From Crossiella cryophila (GTDB lineage: Bacteria > Actinomycetota > Actinomycetes > Mycobacteriales > Pseudonocardiaceae): DNA of 64,000 nucleotides. Positions 1-9,032 of this stretch are shown piece after piece. Numbering within the stretch: the first letter of the stretch is position 1; the number at the start of each line of letters is the position of its first letter. The stretch is taken from positions 6,969,501 through 7,033,500 of the forward strand of contig NZ_JACHMH010000001.1 in the NCBI RefSeq assembly GCF_014204915.1. The letters run 5' to 3'. A program made the position numbers and the translations under genes. A model generated the notes under the pieces. It did not search any database and was not told where the DNA came from. It saw only the letters and a program-made list of their open reading frames with translations.

Positions 1-602
1 TCGTCCTGGCCGCCGACGTGCTCGCCCCCGCCCCCACCACCGTCAGCCTCACCGAAGCCGCCACCCTGCCCCTGCCCGGTCTCACCGCCGTCCAGACACT
101 GGACTGGCTGGCCGTCGCCGCGGGTGACCGCCTGCTCATCGCGGGCGCGGCGGGCGCGGTCGGCGGCCTGGCCGTGCAGCTCGCGCGCACCCGCGGCGCC
201 CAGGTGCACGCGCTGGTCTCCCGCGAGGCCCAGCTGCCGGTGGTCAAGGAGTTCGGCGCGGAGTTCGCCACCACCGATCCGGCTGACCTGGCCGACGGCG
301 GTTACGACGCGGTGTTCGACACCTTTGGCGCGTTCGTCACCGATGCGGTGGTCGACGGGGGGCGGTACGCCTCGATCGCCAGTCAGGCTGGGCCGGTGCC
401 CGATCTGTCGGCGCGGGGGGTGCGGACGACGATCAACCAGGTGGTCGAGGACGGGGCTGGGTTGCGTGAACTCAGCGGGCTGGTCGACTCGGGGGCGCTG
501 GTGTTGCGGGTGGCGGAGAGTTTCCCGGTGCGGGAGGTGCGGGCGGCGCACGAGCGGTTCGCGGTGGGTGGCGGGAACGGGAAAATCACGCTGACCTTCT
601 GA
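1..602 (+). CDS. NADP-dependent quinone oxidoreductase-like protein, 3' part
   Basis: Partial gene: the frame is open from base 3 and the start lies outside the window. The visible 199 or so residues are the Rossmann half of a medium-chain zinc-less alcohol dehydrogenase/quinone oxidoreductase. The nucleotide-binding loop reads GAAGAVGGLAVQLA, followed by the family's VFDTFG segment and a C-terminal GKITLTF strand. The family reduces quinones or enones with NADPH in the cytosol; the substrate cannot be told. A second gene of the same superfamily lies at 55759-56676. It converges on the RHS gene and both read into one hairpin. Confidence 0.85.
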   Translation, partial: VLAADVLAPAPTTVSLTEAATLPLPGLTAVQTLDWLAVAAGDRLLIAGAAGAVGGLAVQLARTRGAQVHALVSREAQLPVVKEFGAEFATTDPADLADGGYDAVFDTFGAFVTDAVVDGGRYASIASQAGPVPDLSARGVRTTINQVVEDGAGLRELSGLVDSGALVLRVAESFPVREVRAAHERFAVGGGNGKITLTF

Positions 603-605
603 CCT

Positions 606-640
606 GTCGGCCCCGGACACAACGAGTGTCCGGGGCCGGC
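606..640. terminator. Bidirectional hairpin terminator
   Basis: Perfect 13-base inverted repeat (608-620 and 626-638; 15 pairs if a G-U pair and the outer G-C are counted) around an AACGA loop. It lies directly after the oxidoreductase stop and before the end of the convergent RHS gene. It has no U-tract, which is normal for actinomycete terminators. Confidence 0.75.
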
Positions 641-659
641 ATTCGCTACTGGGCTTTAC

Positions 660-3600
660 TCAGAAGCACCACCCGAACTTGGCACAGCCCAACCATTTGG
701 CCACCGATTTGGAGTAGTCCCACAGGCCTTCCGCCAGTGCCCGGGAATTCTCGTGCCGGTCAGACCGATAGAAGCTGTTGATCAGATTCCGGTAGATGTT
801 GACCGCCATCCCCCGGATGTAGTGCTTGGCCAGATAGTTGGCCACCGCGTATCGGGCCACCGCCCGGGAAGCGCTGGCGGCGATCTTCCGGGCCAGCAGG
901 CGCCCCGCCACCACCACTACCTGGAAAGCCAGCCGGGCGACAACCCACCAGAACTTCCCGTCCAGGTCGAGCTTGTTGATCGGGTCCGCGGCCGTGTAGT
1001 CGTAATCGTTGGCCGAACCCCCCTCAACCGGATCCACCGACAGGAACCGCCCCAGCACCGGCAGATAAGGCCGGGCGCCCATCTGCACAACCGCGAGTGC
1101 CCCGGCATGTTCATACGGCCGCTGATGCTGCCCAAGCCAGCCATAATCCATCTGCCCCGGCTGGTTGTCCGGCACATTGTCCGGCGCGACAACACCATCG
1201 GCCTTCACCGGCTCACCGAACGGCGTGTAGGTCCGCAACTCGCCGACCTGCTTGCCATCCACCCCGGTGGTCAGCGAGATGTCGCCGCGCACACTCGGGT
1301 GATCCCAGGTTGACGCCGCACCGCCCTTGAGCGTGTGCAGCACACCCCCTGGCAATGCGATGGACCGGGAAATCAGTCGCTTGTCCGGGCCGAGGGTGAT
1401 TTCCGAAGTGTCCCCGTCGGCCGTATGGCCTTGCCGGACAACGCCGTTCTCACTGCTGTTGACCGCGGTGCGTTGCACGATGCGGTCGGTGGCGTCCCGG
1501 ATGTAGCTGACCTCCGCCGGATCCGGACCCGTGGTGCGGGCGGAGATGTTGCGGTCCGCGCCGTCCCAGCCGAGCACGGTGGTGGCCGGGCCGCTGGTGA
1601 AGCCGGTGGTGTTGCCGCGGCTGTCGTAGCTGAATCCGGTCAGCGCGTTGGCGCCGATGGTCCTGGTGATGCGGTCGGCCGCGTCGTAGCAGTAGGCGGT
1701 GGTCGCGGTGCCCGCCGCGGTCTGGTCGTGCAGCCACATCCGGTTGGTGTTGCGGCCCGCGTTGGCCTGCGTGCCGCTGGGGCACTCGGCGTGGCTGTCG
1801 CTGGTGTAGTCGTAGCGGTACTTGTGCCCTGCCACCCAGGCTTCTTGCAACCGTCCGGTGGGATCGTAGCTGTAGTTCGGGCCGTCCGGGCGGGGGTCGA
1901 CCCCACCCAGTGACTCGTCGATGACGGTGCCCGCGCTGGTGCGCTTGACGGTCGAGGCGATTTCCTTGCCGTCGCTGAGTTTCCAGGTGAGTCCGACCAG
2001 TCGGCCGCCGCGGTCCCTGGTCGCGGCCTTGAGTTGGGTGCCGTTGGCGTAGGTGGCGGTGGCCAGTTCGCCCGCCGCGTCGAAGCCGGTTTTGACCAGC
2101 ACGGTGTCGCCGAGTTTGGACTCGGTCATCCGGCCCGCGTGGTCATGGCTGAACGTGGTGAACTGCGGTGGATCCGCGGCGTGCGGCAGGATCACCTTCT
2201 CCCACACCGCCCGCCCTGGGTGGTCGTAGCCGGTCTCGGTGCGGATCCCGTGCACGTCGACGTAGGCCACGGTCCGGCCCAGCAGGTCGACGGTGGTGCT
2301 GACGACGCCGGACTCGTCGCTGATCGAGGTGGTCAGCGCGTCACCGCCGACGGCGTGGTCGTGGCGCACGGTCCGGGCCGGGGTGCCGGGGAACTTGTGC
2401 TCGGTGACCCGGCCGCGACCGTCGTAGGAAAAGCACTGCCACGCACCGGAAATCGCCTTCGCGATCACCCGGCCCATGACGTCGTGGACCTCCTCGACCG
2501 TGCGGGCCTCGCCGGTGCCTGGGGTGGCCGAGGTGGTTGTCCTGGCCAGTCCGGATTGGCTGACGGGGTCGGACTGCGGGGTGCAGGGGTTGTCCCGGGT
2601 TTCGGTGTTCCCGTAGTAGCTGTAGGTGGTTTTCGCCCCGGTGGGCATGGTTTTGGCTGTCTTGCGCAGGAACCCTTCGCCGGGTTTCTCGTACCCGGTG
2701 CGGGTGCCGAGGTTGAGGCCCTTGGGGTCGGCTGTGGACGCGAGGGTCAGCCCGTAGGCCGGGTCGATCTCGCCTGCCGCGCCGCCGTGGTGGGTCTGCG
2801 TTTCCCGGCCGGGCACGCCGTCGGACTCGTAGTCCAGCACCGTGGTGGCCAGGCCGTAGTCGGGCCGGAGTTCACCGGCCGGCACCTCGACCAGCGCGCC
2901 GCCCTGCCGTTGCCAGCGCAGGTTGATGCCACGGGTGGCCCTGGTCTGGTTGCCGGTGAGGCCGTGCTGCAGGTAGTCGACCCGGAACCGGTGCTGGCCA
3001 GGGGACAGGTCGATGGCCCGCCTCTCGGCGTTCACCGGCCCGGCCGCGCCGACCTGCCGGGCGATGTCGCGCTCGCCCAGTGCGGTGTTGAAGATCGCGA
3101 CTTCGTCCACAATGGACCGGGTCGAGCCGCCGACGGGACGGCGTCCGATCGCCAGCGGCACCGAGTTGGCCGCCGCCGGGTGCTCGAAGGTTGCCTCGCC
3201 GGACTTCTGGCCGTTGATGTAGAAGGTGACCTTGTTGCGGTCATCCCTGGTGACCACGACGTGGTTCCAGGACTCGTTCGCGATCTGCTTGTCCGACAAC
3301 CGGTCCTGCCAGCCACCGGTGAGGCCGATCTGCCGGAAGTGCAGTCTGCCGTCCGGGGTGATGGCCAGTTCGTAGGGCATGCTGTCGTTCTCGCGGAACT
3401 TGCTGATCAACTCGTGCCAGCCGCCGCCCGCGTCGTTGCGATACGGCTTGACCCACATGGAGATGGTCAGCGGTCCGGTGATGTCGAGTGCGTCGTGGTC
3501 GGCGATGAGCGCCCGGCCGTTGGTGAAGTTGACGCCGCGGTTGCCGTCATCCGGCAGCGCGCCCTCGGCGTTGCGGCCAGGGTTGTCCTCGTAGCGCCCG

Positions 3601-6600
3601 TCCCGCCCGTTGCCGGAGGCGTCGCGGACGGTGTCGTCGCCGTCGCCGAGCCGCCAGTAGCCGACGGGTTTCTTCTCCAGCACGGTGGGCGCGTAGGTGC
3701 GGTCGAGCACCAGGTTGTCGTCGATGTAGACCCTGGCGCCGTCGGTGGCGTCGTTTTCCGTTGTCTGGAAGGTGTATCGGCCGTTGTCGGCGACCTTCAC
3801 CAGTCCGGTCATCCGGCCGGAGAAGGCGCCGTTCGGGTCGATTCCGGGCGCCGGCGGGGTGGTGGTCCAGTCGGTGTTGGGGGCCGCGGTGGAGTAGGCG
3901 GCGGTCCGGCCGGTCATCGTGCTGTTGGCCCACCAGGCACTGGACAGGCCGGTGTGCCCGCCGTCGTAACGCGTTTCCTGCAACGGCATCTGGTCGCAGC
4001 CGGCCGGTGCGGGGTGGGTGGGATAGCGGCTCTCGTCGTAACAGTGCGCGGGAGCAGGCCCGAACTTCAGCGTCGGGTTGCCCTTGTCGTCATAGATGGT
4101 GGTGCTCCGGCGACCGCCCGGATCGGTCTTGGCCAGCTCCTTGTCGTCCTCGCCCCACTGGTAGTGCGTGGTGCGGTCGGTGGCGTCGGTGTCGGTGAGC
4201 ATCCGGCCGCCCTTGTCATAGGTCACCCGGCGGCTCCACCTGCCCGCGGGCAGACCGCTGAGCCAGACCACGGTGGCCTTGTCCGCGCCGTAGTAGCCGT
4301 AGCCGCGCGCGATGCGCCGGCTGGGATTCTGGTTGAAGCCACTGGGTTCCGGCGACCGGATCTCCTTCACCATCCGCTGGTCGTGGTGGTAGTCGACCAG
4401 GTAGTCCACCGCGTTGGTGTTGCGCTTGTCCAGGTCGGCCCGGATCCAGTCCAGGGCCTGCGGGGTGCGCACGGTGGAGAGCAGGTGGTCGGCGTGGAAG
4501 CTCAGGTGCATCCACTCCTCGCCGGGGTTGACGAAGCCGGAGACCTTGCCGTTGTGGAAGAACAGCCTGCTCTTGCTGCCATCGGGGAAGGTGACCCCGC
4601 AGACGAAGCCCGGCGGCACCGGGTCCCAGCCTTGGGTGTCCGCGCATTCGCTGTCCCCGGCGTAGTGCAGGCCGAGCGAACGGTTCGACACCGGATCGGT
4701 GATCTTGGTGAGCCGGGCGATGGGGTTGGCCGCGTCGACCGGGGTCCACTGCATGGTGGCCGCGGCCGGTTTGCGGGCGTCGGTGGCCGAGGTGACCGAT
4801 TCCAGGTTGCCCGAGGCGCTGAAGACATAGGTGGTGCCGTCGCCGTCGAGCAGGGTGAGTTTGCCCGCGCTGTCCCTGGCGAGCGTGCCGTACTCACCGG
4901 CGGGCGGCGCGTAGCCACCGTCGGAAAGCCTCGCATAGGCGTGGGACGCGCCTGTGCTGTCCACAAGGGACACTCCGGACTCGGTCAGCACGGCCTTGGT
5001 GTAGCCGTTGCCGCCGCCGTCGAAGTCCGCGCTCATCGACCAGCCCGGCGGCAGCGCGGGCGCGACCGGGGACAGCCAGGAGGAGGGCACCGGGATGAGG
5101 TGACCGCCTTCCCGCTGGGTCCACAGCTGCACGTGCGCGCCGCCGTTCCACTCCCGGTACTCCACCCGGATCGGGTAGGACTTGCCTGCCTCCAACTGGA
5201 TCCCGGCCGCGCCGAGCCTTGGCGCGCTGCCCGGCGGGTACCAGTTCTTCCAGTCGTCGTAGAGCGGCTGGTTGTTGACCCACACCCGCATGCCGTCATC
5301 GTGCACGCCGCCCAGGAAGAACTTCCCGGTGTCGGGCACCTTGAGGTAGCCCTGCCAGCGAATCCGGTAGCCGTCGTCGCCGATCACCGCCGGATACGGC
5401 GAGCCGAGGCCCCAGTCGAAGGAGACCTGCGGGTCGGTGCGGACCAGCACCGGGACGTCGGTGTCCTTGATGCCGTCGGTGGAATCGCCGGTGAAGTAGG
5501 AGCCGACGAGCCCGGATTCGCCGGTGCCCTGGGAGTTGTAGGTGAACTCCACGCCGACGTCGCCGCCGACGGTCTTCATCTTCGGCGTGGTCAGCTTGGT
5601 GATCACGTTGCCGTTGGACAGGTTCACCGTCACCGGCCCCGAACTGTCCGTGGGCACCGGCGCCTGCGCGCCGAGGCGCATGTCCACCCGCAGCTTGCGC
5701 GAGGCGGCGTAGAAGGTCTCCTCCTTGGACGCCACATCCCTGGCGCGCACGGTCCAGGTGTAGCTGACCCCGTCCTTGAGCACCCCGGCCGGGACCGTCC
5801 ACTGTGGAGTGCCCAGCCAGCCGGACAGCGCGACCAGCCCGGACCGGCCGTCCTCGCCGGTGGCGATGGAGAACTCGTACTGCACCTGGTCACCGTCGGG
5901 GTCGGTGACCGGGTTCGCGTTCAGCACAGGCTGTTTGGTGGACACGACCGCGCGGTCGACCGGTTCGGTCAGGCCGGGCACGGCGGGTTTCTGGTTTGTC
6001 GTGCGGAAGCTCCACACCGGCGAGTACACCCAGTCCGCGTGCCCGTCGGTGGTCCGGGTCTGCCAGAAGTACTGCCTGTTCCAGTCGAGTTGCCGCACCC
6101 GCGCGGAGTGCGCGTGGTTGACCCCGGCCGGCACGTCCACCCCCTCGGCGTCGATGGGCTTGCCGATGACGTCCTGGCTCTCGGAGAGGTAGAACTCCAC
6201 CCGTTGGGCGTCCCCGTTGGGATCGCCGACGCCGACGCCGAAGGTGAATCCGGTCTGGTGGTAGGTGGCGCCGTCGTTGGGCGAGGGCCAGCTCAGCGTG
6301 GGCTGGTGCGGGGCGTCGTTGTAGTCGATGGAGAGCACCGGCGCGCCGCCCTGCTGGTTGGCCTCGGAGGCGGCCAGTTTCTTCCAGGCGCTCTGGCCGT
6401 CCGGGGCGTCCAGGGCGAAGCCGTGGTAGCCCCACCGGCCCGCGGTGAACTCACGCACCCAGTCGGTCACGCCGACCGCCGTCGCGCTGCCGCCGACACC
6501 CTGACCCCACAGTTCGGGCCTGCCCAGTGCGGGTTTGGTGTTCCAGGTGACGGTGTTGTGCTGCCAGCCGGAGTCGATCGGGCGGACCCGGAAGTTCGTC

Positions 6601-7811
6601 GGCGTCGACAGGTTGGAGTGCACCCAGAACACGCCGAGGTCGGCGCCCAGGATCTGCTTGCCGTGCATCGGGCCGAGGTCGAACCAGAGGTAGGTCTCGT
6701 TCCAGCCCGCCCCCGGCCAGTAGCCGACCTTGTTGATGTAGCCGTTGCCCGGCTCGTGGTCGACGGTGTAGTTGTTGCGCGGGAACTCGCTGCTCACATA
6801 GGAGTCCAGCGAGGTCTGGTCGAAGGTGCCGGGGTCCACGTGCACCGGGAACTTCCGCTCCGGCGCGTTAACCCACCCGGCGTCGGCGGCCAGCACGATC
6901 CGCCAGCCCTTCTTGGCGTCGCCTTCGAGGCGCTGCCGCACCGGGCCCTTGCGCCATTCGCCGGATGCCTTGTCCCGCACGGCATCCCACATCACCGCAG
7001 CAGGCACGGTGAAGGTCACCACCCCGGCGGCGTTCTTGACCAGCACACTGCCGTCCGGCCGGGCCTCGGGCGTCTGCCCGGCGGACAGGTGCAGCCGGAA
7101 GGTCCACTGTGGACTCTTGACTGCCCGGTGCAGCACGAAGGTCTGCTTCACCCCCGAGGCGGTGGTCTCCAGCTGCAGATCGACCCCGGGCTGCACCTCC
7201 CGGTAGGTGGCGACCGCGCCGTTGACCTCGGCGGCCTGGTCCCGCAGGCCCTCCAGCTCCAGCCGCGCCTGAGCCGCGGGCGCGCCCACGGTGATCGCCG
7301 CGCCGGGGTCGGTGCGGTCCGGCAGTTCCAGCGGCACCGCGGCGACCTTCGGCGCGACCACGCCGTTCTTGATCTCCAGCGTGGAGTCGACCGGCACCAG
7401 CTTCCCGGAGTTCTTCTCCGGCGCGTTCACCACGCCCTGGAAGATCTTCGCGGTCCTGGTCCCGTCCGGATTCCGGTAGATCGTCGCGGACGGGCGGCGT
7501 TCCACCACCTCGGACTTGCCTTCGACATAGCCGGTGCGCTGCGGTTTCGCCGGTGATGGCAGCGGAGCCGACCGACCGGTCGGGGCAGCCGCGTCCGCAC
7601 GCCGGGAGAAGTCACCGGCCGGGTTCACCGGGGTGACCGCGTCACCCGCCTGACTGGGTAACTTCGGGATCTCCGCGTAGCTGCGCGGTTTCACCGGCGC
7701 GGGCGGCCGCCCACTGGCCGACGGCACCGATACCACCGAAAGACTCAGCGCGGCCGTGGTCAGCACGACCACAGCTCTTCGGAACAACGATGACCTTCGA
7801 TTCGAACTCAC
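660..7811 (-). CDS. Giant secreted RHS-repeat protein with DNRLRE-like, PA14 and LamG domains
   Basis: A 2383-residue exported protein. GTG at 7811 is chosen because GAGG sits just upstream and a signal peptide follows at once (RRAVVVLTTAALSLSVV); GTG 7835 is the alternative. Domains in order, approximate residues: 324-490 cell-wall-associated beta domain of the DNRLRE type; 520-700 fibronectin-like segments; 764-917 PA14; about 1310-1380 and 1600-1650 two halves of a second PA14-like domain split by a LamG domain at 1390-1599; 1670-2270 RHS/YD repeats with the core-closing motif GRFLSVDP. The last 100 or so residues after the DLDG motif vary in such proteins and often carry a toxin; here they are hydrophobic, basic and end in Cys-rich CAKFGWCF. 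No toxin family was recognised and no immunity gene follows. Probably a surface or contact-dependent effector. Confidence 0.9.
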   Translation of the reverse strand: MSSNRRSSLFRRAVVVLTTAALSLSVVSVPSASGRPPAPVKPRSYAEIPKLPSQAGDAVTPVNPAGDFSRRADAAAPTGRSAPLPSPAKPQRTGYVEGKSEVVERRPSATIYRNPDGTRTAKIFQGVVNAPEKNSGKLVPVDSTLEIKNGVVAPKVAAVPLELPDRTDPGAAITVGAPAAQARLELEGLRDQAAEVNGAVATYREVQPGVDLQLETTASGVKQTFVLHRAVKSPQWTFRLHLSAGQTPEARPDGSVLVKNAAGVVTFTVPAAVMWDAVRDKASGEWRKGPVRQRLEGDAKKGWRIVLAADAGWVNAPERKFPVHVDPGTFDQTSLDSYVSSEFPRNNYTVDHEPGNGYINKVGYWPGAGWNETYLWFDLGPMHGKQILGADLGVFWVHSNLSTPTNFRVRPIDSGWQHNTVTWNTKPALGRPELWGQGVGGSATAVGVTDWVREFTAGRWGYHGFALDAPDGQSAWKKLAASEANQQGGAPVLSIDYNDAPHQPTLSWPSPNDGATYHQTGFTFGVGVGDPNGDAQRVEFYLSESQDVIGKPIDAEGVDVPAGVNHAHSARVRQLDWNRQYFWQTRTTDGHADWVYSPVWSFRTTNQKPAVPGLTEPVDRAVVSTKQPVLNANPVTDPDGDQVQYEFSIATGEDGRSGLVALSGWLGTPQWTVPAGVLKDGVSYTWTVRARDVASKEETFYAASRKLRVDMRLGAQAPVPTDSSGPVTVNLSNGNVITKLTTPKMKTVGGDVGVEFTYNSQGTGESGLVGSYFTGDSTDGIKDTDVPVLVRTDPQVSFDWGLGSPYPAVIGDDGYRIRWQGYLKVPDTGKFFLGGVHDDGMRVWVNNQPLYDDWKNWYPPGSAPRLGAAGIQLEAGKSYPIRVEYREWNGGAHVQLWTQREGGHLIPVPSSWLSPVAPALPPGWSMSADFDGGGNGYTKAVLTESGVSLVDSTGASHAYARLSDGGYAPPAGEYGTLARDSAGKLTLLDGDGTTYVFSASGNLESVTSATDARKPAAATMQWTPVDAANPIARLTKITDPVSNRSLGLHYAGDSECADTQGWDPVPPGFVCGVTFPDGSKSRLFFHNGKVSGFVNPGEEWMHLSFHADHLLSTVRTPQALDWIRADLDKRNTNAVDYLVDYHHDQRMVKEIRSPEPSGFNQNPSRRIARGYGYYGADKATVVWLSGLPAGRWSRRVTYDKGGRMLTDTDATDRTTHYQWGEDDKELAKTDPGGRRSTTIYDDKGNPTLKFGPAPAHCYDESRYPTHPAPAGCDQMPLQETRYDGGHTGLSSAWWANSTMTGRTAAYSTAAPNTDWTTTPPAPGIDPNGAFSGRMTGLVKVADNGRYTFQTTENDATDGARVYIDDNLVLDRTYAPTVLEKKPVGYWRLGDGDDTVRDASGNGRDGRYEDNPGRNAEGALPDDGNRGVNFTNGRALIADHDALDITGPLTISMWVKPYRNDAGGGWHELISKFRENDSMPYELAITPDGRLHFRQIGLTGGWQDRLSDKQIANESWNHVVVTRDDRNKVTFYINGQKSGEATFEHPAAANSVPLAIGRRPVGGSTRSIVDEVAIFNTALGERDIARQVGAAGPVNAERRAIDLSPGQHRFRVDYLQHGLTGNQTRATRGINLRWQRQGGALVEVPAGELRPDYGLATTVLDYESDGVPGRETQTHHGGAAGEIDPAYGLTLASTADPKGLNLGTRTGYEKPGEGFLRKTAKTMPTGAKTTYSYYGNTETRDNPCTPQSDPVSQSGLARTTTSATPGTGEARTVEEVHDVMGRVIAKAISGAWQCFSYDGRGRVTEHKFPGTPARTVRHDHAVGGDALTTSISDESGVVSTTVDLLGRTVAYVDVHGIRTETGYDHPGRAVWEKVILPHAADPPQFTTFSHDHAGRMTESKLGDTVLVKTGFDAAGELATATYANGTQLKAATRDRGGRLVGLTWKLSDGKEIASTVKRTSAGTVIDESLGGVDPRPDGPNYSYDPTGRLQEAWVAGHKYRYDYTSDSHAECPSGTQANAGRNTNRMWLHDQTAAGTATTAYCYDAADRITRTIGANALTGFSYDSRGNTTGFTSGPATTVLGWDGADRNISARTTGPDPAEVSYIRDATDRIVQRTAVNSSENGVVRQGHTADGDTSEITLGPDKRLISRSIALPGGVLHTLKGGAASTWDHPSVRGDISLTTGVDGKQVGELRTYTPFGEPVKADGVVAPDNVPDNQPGQMDYGWLGQHQRPYEHAGALAVVQMGARPYLPVLGRFLSVDPVEGGSANDYDYTAADPINKLDLDGKFWWVVARLAFQVVVVAGRLLARKIAASASRAVARYAVANYLAKHYIRGMAVNIYRNLINSFYRSDRHENSRALAEGLWDYSKSVAKWLGCAKFGWCF

Positions 7812-7859
7812 TCTGACCTCGCGTCCAGTCGGCACCGGGGAGACTCGTCAGCGAACGGC

Positions 7860-7885
7860 CCCAGCACAGCGAAAACCGTGCTGGG
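7860..7885 (-). promoter_or_regulatory. Hairpin in the RHS 5' leader
   Basis: Perfect 8-base stem (CCCAGCAC at 7860-7867, GTGCTGGG at 7878-7885) with a 10-base A-rich loop, about 50 bases before the RHS start. It could be an attenuator or mRNA-stabilising element; its role is inferred from position only. Confidence 0.35.
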
Positions 7886-8054
7886 AAAGGCGAATTCGTC
7901 GCAGGATCCACCAGGTCTCCCCCACTTCCCGGCAGATCACGGGGACCATATCCACGGCCCGGCCCACCCGCGTCCGTCCGATGAGGGAGGACGTTTCCCC
8001 CATGGGAGGGAGTCCGGTGCTCGCGGAATCGACGCAAACCCGCCATCGCCTCCC

Positions 8055-8070
8055 CCGAACGGCCGTTCGG
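8055..8070 (+). promoter_or_regulatory. 16-base perfect palindrome, candidate operator
   Basis: CCGAACGGCCGTTCGG is fully self-complementary and lies 59 bases before the start of the HTH gene at 8129. That is a typical place for an operator, perhaps for autoregulation by the product of that gene. Confidence 0.35.
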
Positions 8071-8128
8071 CGGGCCCGCGATCTGTCGCACACTGGGCTG
8101 GCGGCCACCTGACCCCGAGGACACCGGC

Positions 8129-9013
8129 ATGTCCGCCTTCAGCGACGCCCTGCGCACCGCCATCACCGCCCGCGGCCTGAGCCTGGCCCGCCTGCGGCAC
8201 CACCTGCGGCACCGCGACCTCCCGGTCAGCGTGGCCACCCTGAGCTACTGGCAGAGCGGCGCCTGCCGTCCCGAACGCCCGGTCTCACTGCGTGCGGTGC
8301 TGGCCCTGGAGGACATCCTCGGGCTGTCCCGCAACTCGCTGATCACCCTGCTCGGCCCGCCCCGACCGCGCGGTAGGTGGCTGGACCACGTGCCGGGGTC
8401 ACTGCCGCTGGACCGGGTCTGCCCGGTGCACGCCGACGTGGCCACCCTGCTGGACTGGATCCAGCACCGCCCGGACGGGGATCTGGCCTGGTTGAGCCAG
8501 CACGACCGGATCGTGCTCGGCCCGGACCGGGAGGAACGCGTCATCCAGGGTCAGGTGGTGCTCGCGGCGCGCCGGGACGGGGTGGACCGGCATGTCGCGG
8601 TGTACCACAGTGATTCGCCGCTGCTGCCCGATATCCGGGTGGCCCGGCAGTGCCGGATCGGGCGGGTGCGGGAGGACCGGGCCACCGGGCTCACCGCGGT
8701 CGAGCTGATCTTCGAGCGGCGGCTGGCGGCCGGGGAGACCTATGTCCTGGAATACGAACTGGCCTACAGCGCGGGCGGTCCGCTGGCCACCGAGTACCAC
8801 CGAGGGGTGCGCTTCCCGATCCGCAGCTACCTGTTGCAGATCCAGTTCGACCCGGCCACGCTGCCCGCCCGCTGCCACCGGATCTGGCGGCCCGACATCG
8901 GCACCCCCTGGGCCGACCTCGCCGAACTGCCGCTGACCCGTTGGGGTGCGACACATCTGGTCCAGGCCGACGCCCGGCCGGGCGGCCACGGCATCCGCTG
9001 GGAATGGGAGTGA
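8129..9013 (+). CDS. Xre-like HTH domain protein with unknown C-terminal domain
   Basis: 294 residues; ATG with GAGGAC about 8 bases upstream. Residues 1-75 look like a lambda-repressor-type helix-turn-helix: an N-terminal helix, then the SVATLSYWQSG recognition region and a helix ending in LGLSRNSLITLLG. The remaining 210 or so residues are predicted mostly beta and contain long acidic and aromatic stretches (ETYVLEYELAYSAGG); I do not recognise the fold. It is a likely cytosolic transcription regulator with a ligand-sensing or partner domain. It is divergent from the RHS gene, whose promoter it could control. Confidence 0.7.
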   Translation: MSAFSDALRTAITARGLSLARLRHHLRHRDLPVSVATLSYWQSGACRPERPVSLRAVLALEDILGLSRNSLITLLGPPRPRGRWLDHVPGSLPLDRVCPVHADVATLLDWIQHRPDGDLAWLSQHDRIVLGPDREERVIQGQVVLAARRDGVDRHVAVYHSDSPLLPDIRVARQCRIGRVREDRATGLTAVELIFERRLAAGETYVLEYELAYSAGGPLATEYHRGVRFPIRSYLLQIQFDPATLPARCHRIWRPDIGTPWADLAELPLTRWGATHLVQADARPGGHGIRWEWE

Positions 9014-9032
9014 CGTGGCCGCCCGGGATCAC

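Larger units (their letters stand above)
7812..8128. other. Divergent intergenic region
   Basis: About 317 bases between the divergent RHS and HTH genes. I see no open frame that looks coding. It holds a leader hairpin on the RHS side and a 16-base palindrome on the other, both listed separately. Confidence 0.6.

Noticed and set aside
2034-7556. Very long open frame (1840 codons) antisense to the RHS gene
   Set aside because: It is Gly/Val/Arg-rich without any domain, and the opposite strand encodes clear RHS, PA14 and LamG domains. High third-position GC creates such shadows.
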